Part shown: piece after piece, positions 42,680-57,600 of the stretch | Position numbering within the stretch: position 1 is the first letter of the stretch | How the letters are laid out: every line of letters begins with the position of its first letter | NCBI GenBank assembly: GCA_035771165.1 | Contig: JAWNZC010000001.1 | Location: 3,532,501 to 3,596,500 of the forward strand | Source of the DNA: Paragorgia papillata | Lineage: Eukaryota; Cnidaria; Anthozoa; Scleralcyonacea; Coralliidae | DNA: 64,000 nt | Reading direction: 5' to 3' | Made by a program: the position numbers and the translations under genes | The notes under the pieces: generated by a model | What the model was told of the DNA's origin: nothing | Database searches by the model: none | The model's input: only the letters and a program-made list of their open reading frames with translations

Positions 42680-45600
42680 ATGTCTTCCTTGCACAACACT
42701 CGCCATCACGAGTCGAATCTGGGCTCCAGGTGGGAGGATTTTTGTCGAAAACACGGAGAGATTGCAGCCAAGCAGTTTGCTCGAGAGGTGAAGCATTTCG
42801 TCGATAACAACCCCGTCTACGACGGAGTAAGCTCGGCGAACATATTCGCGAAGAAATTCACCGAGTATTTCAACCAGACGTTCAGTGCCGAACTGATCAA
42901 CGTGACTTTGGCCGACTTCAACGAACCCGATATACCAGCCTATCCATTCGCTGCGCCCGACCCAAATTGGGCTACGGGAGGGATTCAATCTTCGCAACAA
43001 ATCCCCAGTCAACACGGCCAAGACCAAGCAGGGAAAACACGTTCGAAATTCAACTTAAGGCAGTTTTTCAAGCGTTCGAGCAACGTCGATGTACCGCCTC
43101 AACAGAACGGAAGCCATGATAATACGAACAGGCTCCGACAACTGACCTTACCTTTCGATCAGGAAAGATGTCAGAACGAAATACGAAAGGACGGCGTTTT
43201 GGATTATCTCGTGAATTTAGACTCGGGTGCCGATTTGGAAGAGTTTTTCTGGCAGAAATGCCGGGTGTTGCTCTATAAAGCCCCTGGAGGCTTCATGTTG
43301 GAGTTCTACGCACCGCCAAAGGTAAGATTCGAAAAACCATTCTAGATTTCCTGTCACGAAAACGTTCTGTACAAGAAAACGTGGCATTTTAAAGCTAAAT
43401 GTCGGCACTGTATATAGATACTACAGTTATAAACATTTCGTGTTTATAAAACGGTATATTGTTCCAAGCTGTTCCAAGCAACGGCCAAGTAGCGTGAATA
43501 ATTTGTTACATGTTAAAAATGGTCAATATACAGGTTATTCGATCATGCAATGGTTTGGACTTATGTTGTTGTTTTGGCTTTCAGGAAGCAGTCAAATAAT
43601 CAATTTTTTGTTGTTGTTTTGGGCTTTTTTCTCTTCCATTATCGCTAACACTGGCAAACCACAGCTGTTAGTCGTTTCAATAGTATATCTTTGCGACTCG
43701 TTAAAGGCCGATCAACCGCAAATGACGTATGTAAAATAAGTTCTTAAATACGGTTTAGAAGTCTAAAATTGAACAGGATATTGTTGCACTGCTGGGATAT
43801 TTACTTGCTTTTTCAAGTTCTCGTAGGGGGGACTTCGTACAAGGAAATAGAAATAATATTGAGAAGCTTGAACAAACTTGCTCTAATAAATGTTCTGATA
43901 AGTTTAATTATATGCCCATTGCCTTCTCATTTGTCTTTTATTTGTCTACAATATCTGTCACAAAAGACAGGATGTCTGCATAATAAATGAACTTATCTAA
44001 ATTTAAGCCAAACAGATGGTGTAGGAAATATTAATATTGCATGCACTATTATGCAACACCGTATTTTCTACAGCCAAGAGTTCTCTCACAGTGAAAAAAT
44101 CATCTGGGACTAGCTAAAATATAATAATTTGAAAGAGGAAAGAATTAATAGTGATTATCTAATACTTGTGAAGTGGTTGTAACAGTTACTGTAGCTTGGA
44201 ACACACATGTAGGAACATGTCGGAGTTGTGGTAACATGATATAGGGAAATAATTAGTACACTTGTATGGGATTATATGATGCAGTGTGTTGCTGATACAG
44301 TGTTTTAATATCCCATACGAAAAGTGCTATTATAGAATATTCTAATCTATGGAATATTCATTAAGAAATTGGGACAGATTCTATAGAATTTTATACAATA
44401 CCCTAGTTGCTATGCGTGTTTTCATTGGTTGTTGGCCATGATCTATTAGAGGACAGACACATGGTCACGTCAGATCACGTCAGCTGACTTGCCTTTTTCC
44501 TTCTTCATGCCCCAAAATCCGGCACGAGTTTCGACAAAGACCTTTTAAATTTTTATTGTATAAAACAAATAGATTCCATTTTTTTGTTGTCTGTTCAGTT
44601 ATAGATGCACAGAGGACGTCACAACGTGGTAAGAACATCAGTGACCCACTCGACTGCGTCTCGTGGGCCACTTTTTTGTTCTTACCACGTTGTGACGTCA
44701 TCTGTGCATCTATAACTGAACAGACAACGGCAAAATGGAATCTATTTGTTAATTAGAAATGCCGCAGAATATGCGATAGAATATTCTGTTGAATCTAGAG
44801 ATCCTATAGAATTGGGTAAAAACTGTCATGTGTCGCCTAGTTTCTAGGCCTTCCTCGGTTGACACGTTTCGGAAGTGATCCGAATGGACCCGCTGGGGAA
44901 GGCCTAGCAAAATTTCGTAAACACTTTCACAATACAGCTCAGTTGTTTATTGAGGAAGAATTGTGATGTTATGACATCCTAAGTGTTTCCCGACACTTAC
45001 TTTGTCCATCTGCATAAAATAATACAAGTGTACTCACCTCGGATCGATGAAGGTTCACTAGCCTTAGTAGCCTAGCTTTCTTATCACTAGCTTTCCCTCT
45101 GCAACCGCCAAAAGTTGAAAGTTAAATTTTCATTTCGAGCTCCAATTGGAATATATTCCATAATTTCCTTCTTTCGATTGCCAAGATCTTTGGTAAAATC
45201 TTCACAGACGTCCTTATGCTTTTTATGTAATATACTGTCGCTACGCTAGATCCCAGGAACACTTGAAGGGCCAGAATGATTCTGGGCAGGACCTTTTTAC
45301 GAATGTTGCTAGGCCTTCTCATTTCCAGCCTCTCCCCAGTCTTCCTAAGAACCCAAACCGACTATGCAGCCAACCTCGTGCGGAAACGAAAAGCTTAGAA
45401 ACTAGGCTTTGGGGCAATTGGTTATAGCTTAAAGGCACAGTGTCACCATGATGCAAACTTGAAAAACGTCATGGACAAATTCAAGTTCATGCACATGATT
45501 AAAATTTTAGTGAATATCACACATGTCAAAACTTTGACTAAATAGTCCATAAGAACATGCACTAATGCATTACTTTCATAACTTTTTAAGAATATTTCTC

Positions 45601-48600
45601 CTTTTCTTTGTGTACAAGTATAATTTTTGTCTCGCACGCATGCAAAACTATTAAGTCGTAATTTAATACTTGACACTGTTTAACAGATAAATTTCCTCAG
45701 CAGCCAGGTGAACTGAATCCAACATAGTTTATTTAACAATACTTTGGCTTAAAAGTTTTTAGAACACAACTTTAAAAGTTACTGTGTATGACCCAATTGA
45801 TGTTTTGACACTCCGATCTACATGTAGTATCTTTATCAGGGGTGATCATGCAGTATACTCTCAAATAGAACAGGTGATGATGTTATCTTAACAATTTAGC
45901 TGTAAATAGGCTTCTGGTAATAGCCCACTGTTATCTCAGTTTTTAATGTGGTGTGGGCTAACTCCACTTGTAAGAATGATATTGATGGTCGATTATATGC
46001 AGGATTTTTGACAATGGAGAAACATTTTATCATCACATTACCCACGCCATCTTTATCATGTGTCGTAGCAGTTTCAAAAATAGAAAATTTAACAGATAAC
46101 TAGTGGCTAATTGCCCATAAAATTGTAGGATGTGTAGGCAGTAGATCTTGAGATTTTCGTGGGTGCAAGTTGAAGTATGGGGGAGTGTTAATTACAAGTG
46201 ATATTTTTAAAAAAATTGTGTAGGAGTAAATACTTCCTTTTGCTGTTGCGTTCCAAAGTTAAACTTGGTAGTTACAGGCTTGTTACACTTGTAAGAATGA
46301 TATTGATGGTCGATTATGTGCAGGGTTTTTGACAATGGAGAAACATTTTATCATCACATTGCCCACACCATCTTTATCATGTGGTACAGTAGGAGTTTCA
46401 AAAATAGAAAATTCAACAGATAATTAGTGGCTAATTGCCCATAAAATTGTAGGATGTGTAGGCAGTAGATCTTGAGATTGTTGTGGGTGCAAGTTGGAGT
46501 ATGGGGGAGTGTTGCAAGTGATATTTTTAAAAAAATTGTGTAGGAGTAAATACTTCCTTTTGCTGTTGCATTCCAAAGTTAAACTTGGTAGTTACAGGCT
46601 TGTTACACTTGTAAGAATGATATTGATGGTCGATTATGTGCAGGGTTTTTGACAATGGAGAAACATTTTATCATCACATTGCCCACACCATCTTTATCAT
46701 GTGGTAGGAGTTTCAAAAATAGAAAATTCAACAGATAATTAGTGGCTAATTGCCCATAAAATATGTAAGATGTGTATGGGGGAGTGTTGCAAGTGATATT
46801 TTTTAAAAAATTGTGTAGGAGTAAATACTTAGTGTCCCGGATTAGTAGACCCTTTGGGTCAGCTAGAAGACTAGACACTTAAATAAAGTTTATTCATTCA
46901 TTTATTCATTCATTCCTCTTGCTGTTGCATTCCAAAGTTAAACTTGGTTGGATGGGGTTTACAGCTAGTACTTGGGTGGGTGACCATCTTGAGATAACCT
47001 AGAGCTTGATGTAGTTGGTCTTTTCTGTGTCTGTGCTTTGAGGGGTTTACTTCAGGTGCTTCTGTTTTGAATTCCTTCTTCTATGACATCAACACTTCTA
47101 GAGGTCGTATAGTTGTGTGTGTGTGTGTGTGTGTGTGTGTCAGATCTGTGAGTGTCATGATCTGACACTGCTCGCAGGCTACATGCCTAAAAATTGCGCA
47201 AGTTGTTACAGCATTGTTGCCTGAACAATGCTGTAACAACTTGTTGACATACGTGAACAACATTGATAAATGAACAACATTGTTTCAACAAGTTGTTACA
47301 GCTTGATGAAACAACAACCGTTGTTCACGCATGTTGTAACAACCGAAGAACGTGTTGATACAACCGTGAACAAGTGCATTTTTACGCATGTAGATCTGAC
47401 ACGTGCTGTAATCATGCAATTCTTCTAATTGGGTTCGGTGCAGATACATGTACGCTATGCGTACCATTTGTTTAAGTGAGCATTCACCTTTTAGACTTGG
47501 GACTTTGTCATAGTCTGATGGTTGACTGAGAGACACACAATCCATCACAAACAATGGAATTCAAACTCGTAGCCTTTGGTTTACTAGTCCGATGCTCTAC
47601 CAACTGAGCTACAGGTCAAGTTGGGAGCTGAAGGTCGAATGATAGTACTTAGGCTATTTGATATTTCAAAACAGACTAGTTTCTTCAATATCTAGACAAC
47701 AGTCTTCATACATGATAGTTCCGAATGATTATTGTCTGACTGTGAACTCGGGTGGAGAATAATAATAAGATGTTACTCTGAATGATGAACCATACTGGAC
47801 AAGTAGCGAAAACTCTACTTGGGTTCCTGAAACAGGGTAACTAAGCTACCAGAGGCCGCGGAACCAGGGGGGGGGGCACTGGGGGCAGATGCCTCCCCAC
47901 TTTTTTCAAAATTGGAAAATGTGCCCTTTTTCTGAAATAAAAATGCCCTTTTTATAAATGTGGCATGTGGTGGTTAAGGTTTACTGCAGCCATAGTTAAT
48001 AGAACATATACATGGTTTGGAAGCTCTATTGTCTTTCAACATGAAGCATCATTGGTCATGTTGAACTGTGGTTGAACTGACAATGGAGTTACTTATATGG
48101 AAGTAAATTCTATGGACACGTGATGATGAAGCACCACAACACGTGATGATGAAGCAGCTCACTAATTAAACCCAATCGTTGCTATTGGATGACTGCTTCA
48201 TTATACAGAAAATACAATACCGTAAAATTGCACAAATTTCCATACACTTGAACAAAAACATAGAACAATCACTTTGGACGAGTTTCCGAACCATGTATAT
48301 GTTCTATTAACTATGCTGCAGCATATTGCCTATGTACTGGGAAGAATTAACGTATCCTTTTCGTAGAAGTATGACATTGAAGAGTGACTGTGCCATTGCC
48401 CGAGGGGTGATGTAAAAGAGTTATTTATAAAATATGATATATAATGTAAGTTTCCGTGGCACATTGGCACTACTTGAAGTATTCTATTTCTAAAAGAAAT
48501 GCCACTGACCAAGAAATTATGTTAAAAATAAAATGGTGGTGATCAAATGGAAGTTACAACCGTACAACGTTTTAAATTATACAATTATTTTGAAAATAAC

Positions 48601-51600
48601 CAAGGTGCTTCAGCGGCCTTTGTAAGCTACATGTCGTTTAATCACCAAGGCCTGAATTTAACAAAAATATAGTATTCTAGAATAGTTTTAGAGCGATATA
48701 GTAGCTCATTTAGTATGCATGGTACATGTATTACCAACATACAGTAGAGGAAACCACAATAGGCTTCTTAAATCTCAAATCTCACTCATTATTTGCTTCT
48801 CTTTCTGTAATATCCTGACAAGTTTTTGAACTGATCTAATCCTGACCAATGTCTGTTGTTCAATCTCCTTATTCCCCAAATGACAACAGCAAAAAAGTTT
48901 AGGTCTTGTTTCTTGTCAATTTTTTGAAATCCTGAATCTCGTCTATTTTTGCATCTACAATTGTTGCGTTTACCCAACCATAATTTATAGCACTGGATAT
49001 GGATGTTTGAAACATTCAAACTTTCTATTATGTGCCTAGTGACTGTGTTTCATCAAGCCACAGGTCACTTGGATGTGTGATATAAGCCTTATACAGTACA
49101 TGCCCAGCAGCTGAGAAGCAAAATTATTATGTCAGCCTCATACACTGAATATTGTACTTGTGTGACAAAGTTCATGAACTACAGTACACATGTCTGCACT
49201 GTGTAATTGTACGCAGCACCATTAAACCTGTAAACATATGTATGCAGTGTGTACCTATGTTTTCTCTTGTATCCCATTTTTTGTTTTCAAAATAATTGTT
49301 ATCCTGCATCCATCCAGGGGAGCACGGGTGGTGTGTGCTATTAGGGCGCTGCCTCTCACCAATAGTTAAGCCAGGTTAGACGGGGTTAGTACTTGGATGG
49401 GTGACCGTCTGGGAATAGCCCCGATCTCGGGATGGGGACTCAAGTGAGTAGAGTTTAGTTGGTCTCTCCTGTGCTTCGAGGGTTTTTCGCCGGGTTCTCC
49501 GGTTTTCCTCCCTCCGTAAAATCAACACCTATAGGTCTTAGTTGTAAATGGAGGACCCCACCAGCTCTGCTGAAAAACCTATCCTACTTAAATAATAATA
49601 ATCCGATAAACCTAGTACTGTAGTGTGGACTCTCAACCTACAGAATATTATAATTAAACAACTGTGGCACAACAAAGAGAGTTTGTGCATGAATAAATTA
49701 AAGATGATTATAACCACCCACTCAACACTTAACTGTCAGACAAAGACAAGTAGTCATTTGAATCATCTAAGTGCTGTATATAAGTGGTGTGGTTTTTGCC
49801 AGCAGCTGGCTACATCTTGCACCCCTATTTCTTAGACAGTATTATCAATAGAGGCTCAGAACAATCAGTTATAACCATATTTGGAAGCAGCCTGGAGTTA
49901 ATGGTGATTATATTTAAATGTACTGCCAAAGATGTCAACTTGCAAATTTTCGCCATGAATATCCATGGTTCTTTTGTAAATATACTAATATATACCAGCT
50001 GCTTGTCTCTTGAGTTGTGTCTGGAAGAAAAATGTGAACTTTAGTCTTAGGGAAAAAATCGAGTCATTTAGTCAAGTCACATGTGGCCACTAGTGAGCTG
50101 TGTTGAGGGGTGTGAATTAAGTTAGCAAAAACCCAACATGTATTTTGTGTAGAGAAAGTTTTCACAATTTTTTAGTGCTGTTGAAGTCAACTGAATAATG
50201 TTGAAGGGATTTTTGGTGAAGGAAAATTCGAGTGTAGAATATATACATTATAAGACCAGACCGGGACCAGTTGCGAAAAATGCAACTACACAGGCCTTCC
50301 GGCAGGAATTGAACCCACGACCTTGCGATTCTAGTGCAATGATCTGACCACTGAGCCACGGAGGGCGTTGCCGAGAGCTTGATCGCGAATTCTGTATACA
50401 TTAAGGTGGTAATGCCAGGAGAGAATTGGGTTTAAACTGATCCCGGTTTGGTCTTAAAATGTATATATTCTACACTCGAATTTTCCTTCACCAAAAATCC
50501 CTAGAACATGCTATGTAATCGAGTGAAATGCCCAATATTACTGAATAATGTTGATTTGAGTAGGATTTAAATCTTTAGGATACTGAATATGATAAGGTGA
50601 TAAATATAATTAAAACACTGCGCATCTTCATAGGAATATTAAAAGTGTTACGTTAAGCAGGCCTATCACTGAGGAAAAAACACAGGCGTGCTGAGGTTAA
50701 CACGCCTCAGCCGACCTACAGTATGTGTGCGATGGCGTGCAACGCTTTCACAACACAATAGATAGTTTGCAAAACATAATTTAATGGTTAATACATGTAG
50801 TTTATTTGGACTGATTTTTAGAAAACAATGAATCGTTTTCGGTTGTCTGACCAAAATACATGACAGATCATAACGCTGTAAAAGTTGGTGAACTTCCAAA
50901 ATTATTAAACGAAGTTATTTCACAGCGTTTTGATTTTTCATAACAAACACTACCTATGCAGTACTACACTTTTTTACATGGTCTGAGAGATAGTTTAGCT
51001 CGCTGTAATCAAATCGTCGCCAACAGGATCGCCTTCAACATTGTCAGATTGTCGCTGAGATCGGCACTACTCTGGTCGTTGTAGTTGTTGCTGCTCAGAT
51101 CATCATCGTCATCGGTAATTTTCAACATTACATAGCACGGAGAACAGTTTTAGTTATTTTTTTATAGAAAAAATAGCCTGGACACCAAGCTGAATAAAGT
51201 GATTTAAAAAATCACTAGCATGCACCGTTCATTTCGCACCATCTACTGTAGTTATTGTTTTCAGATTATTCCCGTTTCGCACTTTTGGTGCGCTACCATG
51301 CGTGTGAACGCACGACGGCTACTGATTTGTAAATTCAATTTCTTTGCGCCGTTTTCTTCTCATGACGGAGCTTATTACGCAGCTTATTACGCATTGTATG
51401 AACCAATGGATGCGGCTGCAGTACAAACAACCCGACAAGAGTTAAACAGATACACGACAATCCTGAATAAAAAATCCTGAATTTATGATCTTTTAGGCGT
51501 GTGCGGCTAAACGCACGCCTCGTGTTCTTCACAGGCGCGGACTGGACTTAAAATATTTACCGGGAAATGGCCACTGGAGGGGCCCGCCATAATAAAATGC

Positions 51601-54600
51601 ATATCTACGTTGAGTGCGTGGGGCATCTTGGCCAGCGGGCAAACAGTGGCGTACTTCATGTTAACACCACATAACAGTTAATATACATTACAGTACATAC
51701 CAGCGATTATATTAGTGGGGCCCCACTTACTCAGGACTGAAATGTTCCGGGGTCGGGGGCAATACTCGGGCAGCCATCTCTATAGTCGAGGAACTTGTGC
51801 TCAGTATGTATTTTCACGCCTCTCAGTGATAGGCCTGCGTTAAATTATTGTGAGAATATTTACTGTTCTGACTCAGTAATTTCTTGCGCTCTTTAATTGC
51901 CAGGTACTTATTGTCATGAACAATCAGTGGTGTAACGGAGCTGTTCGGGGCCCTTAGTAAATTTGTGTTTGGGGGGCCCCACTACCCCCTTAACCTCGTT
52001 AGTTTAGTCACTATTGGATCCCCTTAGGAGTTGCTCTAACTGACTATAGTCTGTTACGCTACAAAACCTTTCTGAAGCTAACTTTAGGATCCTTTCAAAA
52101 TGCGCAGCTCTTCCTTTCAATTAAAGGTGATCAAATCCATCCGCACTAAACTTTGTGATCCTATAATATATGCAGACAAAAGGATTTGTTTTTAATTTAT
52201 TCCTATTTTAATTTGTCATCATCAAGTTTATATATCCCTAACAAAACAAATCCATAGGTGACGTATAGAGTAGGCTATAGGCCAACCTATTGGATACTAT
52301 AGGCAATTGGAACATTTCCTATAGGTGACCTATGCAAGAGTTTCTCAATCTTGCCAAGAAATTTAATTACCAATCTTAAAATTATACAGATATCATTATG
52401 CTTGACAGAGTTGAGTAAGACTTAAATGGACCAAATGGGAATTTAGCTTCATACATTTGGTCTAAAAAGTTGCAGTATTTTGAATATGATTTTCAGGCAA
52501 AAATGGCCTTCCACAGAGCTGAAAAATCAAAATGTTTTCTGGGGAAACATGCTCCCAAATCCCCCTAGAAAAAAAATTTTTTTTGGGCCCACCCACACAA
52601 AAATATCTTTGTGCCTCTTCGTTAGCATACCCCACTCAAGGTGTTTGTAGCATGGACCTGATGAATATATTATTTATAGGTTTGTGGGATACATCGACAT
52701 TATTTAGCTGATCTGGGCTATATGTGGATATATACAAGCTTCAAATTTATAATGATTAAGTTATTGATGCCAGTTTTTTGAAGATGTATATGGAGAATCA
52801 TACATTGATGCGTGGAAATATGAAATTTATTTCGAGTGTTGACTAGGATATCTCACGAGTGAGCAAGTGAGATATCTTGGTCAACAGGAGAAATACATTT
52901 GATATTTCCAAGCATTCATGTATTGTTCTGTTTATTATATAAAAAATAGTCCTATTTCCCCACAAAAACATAGAGCAGTAAACTCTAATGCGTTTCATGA
53001 TAATCGACACATGTTAGACTATCATAAATAATCACACATGTGAGATCATTTTTATTAGTGGCGGAAACATCATTCAAAAACTCATTAATAATTCATGAGG
53101 AAAACACAAAGGAAATCAGTACCATGTCCGTGGTTTTATTTATATCTGATAAAGAAACCTCCTGATTTACATAAACTTTAGCTTTGATTTTCTTGGCTTA
53201 GACAACGTTATTTTTCAAACTTACTACGCCATTGAACATACCAAATGGGTCGTTTTTGAAGCTATTTAAAGCATTTGCAGTACGTGTTTTAAAGTGCATT
53301 TCAAAAACTCATTAATAATTCATGAGGAAAACACAAAGGAAATGAGTACCATGTCCGTGGTTTTATACCTGATAAAACTTCTTGACGTCAGAAAGAATAC
53401 TAATGAACATACAATTTTATATAAAGAATACTAATGAACGTACAATTTTATATAAAGAATACTAATGAAGATAACATCCAATAACGAGTCGTTTTTGAAG
53501 CCATTTAAAACACTCGCATCACGTGTTTTATCAGATCTAAAGCACTCGGGCTGCGCCCTCGTGGTTTTAAATCTGATAAAACACTCCTGCTCGTGTTTTA
53601 AATAGTACATAAACCAAAATTTTTTATGATCTGAATACGTTCTACATAGAGCAAACAGTTGTTCAGTGAAATATTTTTCTGATTGGAGCTATTCATCAAT
53701 GTTTTCTGGTGATTCGCATTTCTAGCATATAGTAATGAGATGACGTCTATGTAGGCATTTGGCTTTCTTTCTCTTTTTGGCAAGATAAACTACCTGAGAA
53801 TTTTTGTGGGAAAACTCATACAATATGGAACATGTTGTTCAAAGTTCAAACACACCATTAATGGAAGAATTGGGTCATGTCACTCCTGCACATAAATATT
53901 GTATAGATAATGATGACTACTTTGGCATCATCTCATTACCATTTTGAAAACAAAATCTCTATTAAAGCAATAAAGGTTGCTCCAATCTAAAAAATATTTC
54001 GTTGTTCAACTATTTGCCAAAGGTAGAACGTATTTAGATGATAAAAAATTTGGGGTTATATGCACTTTAAATATTACATAAAACACTCTATTTTATATAA
54101 TAAAATTGTATATACTGTGTACAGGGCCTCCGAGAGAGTGTGTTGGGTGTGTGTGTGTGTGTGTGGGGGGGGGGGGGGGGAGTTGACCCAGCCTCCAACT
54201 TGAGGGGGTGTCCTTAAGATTTTTGAGATTTGAGTTTTTAACACATGACACTAAATTGATAGTTTGCCCTGGGCAAATAAATAAATATCATTAAATAAAT
54301 AAATAAATATATAATGACGTTAAATAGAATTGAAACGTTTTTGGAGAGCGAGGTTGTGTGTTTTTCTTGCTCCAGCTTATACACGCGTAAAAAACGCACA
54401 AGTTGTTCACGCTTGTTAACAGGCGTGAACAATGTTGTGCTGCACTCCGTGAACAAGTTGTCAACAAGTTGTTCACTTATAGTTCGAACAACTTGTTCAC
54501 GGATAAATCAACAGTCATGAACAAGTTGTTCCAACAGCACATTTTTTATAGCCAACAACGTTCGCACATGATACAACATGTTGTAACAGCATGACGAAAT

Positions 54601-57600
54601 AACAACGATAAACAACAATGTTACAACAATTGTGAACATGACTGGTGTATCAACACGTCCTTCGGTTGTTACAATAGGGACCTTAAGATGCTAGGACGAC
54701 GACGGCGGTTAAAAAGCAATTCAAATTTTAGCATTAAAAAGAAGTCACGGTTAACTGACTACTGTATTCAATACTTGAAGCTTGTTTTATAATTTTCAAA
54801 GTGTTAAAACGGTTGCCGTGTCTGTTAAGCAATCTCAGCCAACAGTTCTCATCACCCCACGTCGAGTCAACGTCGTCCTGAAGACGTGAAAATGCTCTGA
54901 GTGGCGTTGTATACAGAGTGAGGACGGTGTTCAGATTACTCTTGGGACTAGAAATTATTCATTTTCTTTGTTTTGCAAGAAGAATGCTTTTGTTTGAAGG
55001 ACGTCGTCCTCGAAGTTCCCGTCGTAGATCTTAAGGTCCCTATTATGCGTGAACAACGGTTGTTTCATCAAGCAGTAACAACTTGTTGAAACAATGATGA
55101 ACAATGTTGTTAATTCATCAATGTTGTTCACACATGATAACAACGTTGTTACGGCATTGTTCAGGCAACTATGCTGTAACAACTTTTGAGATTTTTACGC
55201 GTGTATTTGAATATGACAAATGTTGATTTTTATTTTTAGTCAACAAAACCAAAGAATGGGATATTTTGTTTTTTGATACACGAAGCAAGACCAGCCACCA
55301 TTCTGGAAATGCCAGATGGCGATTATGTTTTTGTCATCAAGGTTTGTGTGTTGTTTTTATTTCTTGTTTTTGCAATTGAAAATAAATGGAATGGAGCCTG
55401 CATGATATGGCTGTCAGTAAGAAAAAGAGGGGCCAAATGTAAAAAGCGGAATGACTCTGCGGAATGGCATGCGGAATGAAAAATATTAAAAAAAATTTAA
55501 AAAACTTGTTGATAAACGGACTAGACCCAAATGGTATATAAAAACCCATAGGCGGATTTTCTGGGGGGGGGGGGGTGCAGGGGGGTGCGCCCCCCCCCCC
55601 CCCCCTGCAGTCTCCAGCACCCCTGAGAAAGTCAGCATCGACAAAGTAGACAGGCAAACTATTGATCACTTTCCGCATGGTTCTTTCCGTGATGAATGAT
55701 GATTGGCAATTCAACAGGTAGACGGTCTAGTTACTAACTTTAATTTTCGAATAGCAACATGAAACGAATTGCTAAAAGAATTGATAAGAAAACTCAACAC
55801 AGAGCTGAAGAAGAAACTCAACGATGAGTTCAATGTCAGATTCGATTCCAAGAACATAGAAGTTCTTAGAGCGATCAATGCTCTCAATGCAGGTTCGGAT
55901 ACCTACTTGGACCTAGATGAGCTAGATGTTCTACTGGATACGTTCAGCTGTCTCAACATTGACAGAGCCATCCTCAAAGTAGAAATTGAACGAGCAAAAG
56001 CAGATCACCGTCTTGGTCTACCAATTAATCCCAAGAGGCTTCCAAACTTGACCACTTTAATAGCAGTTAAAAACACCATTCCAACATCAACCGCTTCAGT
56101 TGAAAGAGCATTCTCAGTCCTTTTCGTTCGACGCGTGCGATCGCACGCGCACGCGTGAACCCAACTGCGCGTGCTGTTTATCGCACGCGTGAAACGCCAT
56201 GTTCAATTGTTCATTCACATTGCTATTGTGAAAATGTGTGAAAGTTTCAGTAATATGTCACATCTCACAACATAATGTAATGTCTCGCAACGTAACGGAA
56301 GGTGTCACAACGTAACGGAAAGGTGTCACAACGCAACGTCTCAACGTAACGTAAGGTCTCACAACGTAACGGAAGGTGTCACAACATAACGCAATGTCTC
56401 ACAGCGTAGCGCAAGATCTCACAGCGTAACGTAAGATCTCACAACGAAGGTCTTTGCAATGTAATGTATATCGTCTTTAAGCGTAGGCGACTGTAACAGT
56501 TTGCGAATCAGCTGAGCGAATCAACCAAGGAAAGACAACACCATACATGCATGTGAACATTTCTCATGATTTTCTTACACTGCTAAATTCAACCGAAAAA
56601 TTCGGCTGACTCGAGCGGGATTTGAACTCGCACCTTTGGGATAGATACCGGTTCGCAGCTCTCACCATCCTCAGAGAAACATACATTGGTTCTGTAATAG
56701 AATTGAAACACTGCACTTCCTCACGGATTATCGTTAAGTTGTCGAGAGAATATCTCGTGCACTTAAGTCGGATAAAACTCGTCTCCAATCCCTGTACGGC
56801 TCGATAGCTCAACACGAAGGTGCGAGTTCAAATCCCGCTCGAGTCGGCCGAATTTTTCGGTTGACTTTAGCAGTGTAAGAAAATCATGACAAATTTTTGT
56901 CATGTTTCTCTGAGGATGGTTCTGTAATACATGCATGTGTCATCGTAATCTGGCTGCGCTGGTACTCGGAACGATTGCCGGACCTTTAGTTTTTCTTGAA
57001 CGAGTTCCGGTTACCGGACCTATAGCCACTTCAAAATACGAAAGGGGGTGTTTTTGTTCGGCATAGGTAGCCTAGGATGTCAGAGGGTGCTCTCTTCCAC
57101 GAGTAAAATTATCTTGTATTAGACAGAATAAAACAGTAAACCAGCTATTTTTCGTCAGCTCAGGTGAATGGCTTTTCCCTGGCTGTTCACTATCAACTCC
57201 CATCATTATTGTTCAAGGGAAAAACATGATTTGCTCAATTTGTTTCATATCATCTTTATATCTAGGCTGTGAACAAGAAAGAGTATATGTTACGAGCAAC
57301 GAATAGATATGATATGGAGAAATGGCTTGAGGAGATACGTTTTTGTATGGAAGAAGATCAAGGCACTCCAACAAGGTTATTTTTTAGGTTATTTATAGAG
57401 ATGGGCTGATTTATTGGTGATGTTGATTAATGAGCTGTATTTTAATAATTGACTGATTACTGTATTAATGCATAATTGATTGCTTGCTGCTTTTGCTGGT
57501 TATCTACAGGTCGTGACTGGTAATGATAGAGGTGGTGGCCGTGGTAGTGATGGTGATGATCATGCAGATGAGAGGGGTGGTGATGATGTGCCTGATGATG

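Noticed and set aside
55337..55714. Minus-strand frame of 125 aa with Pro/Gly run
   Set aside because: Crosses the poly-G/poly-C hairpin; composition is explained by it.
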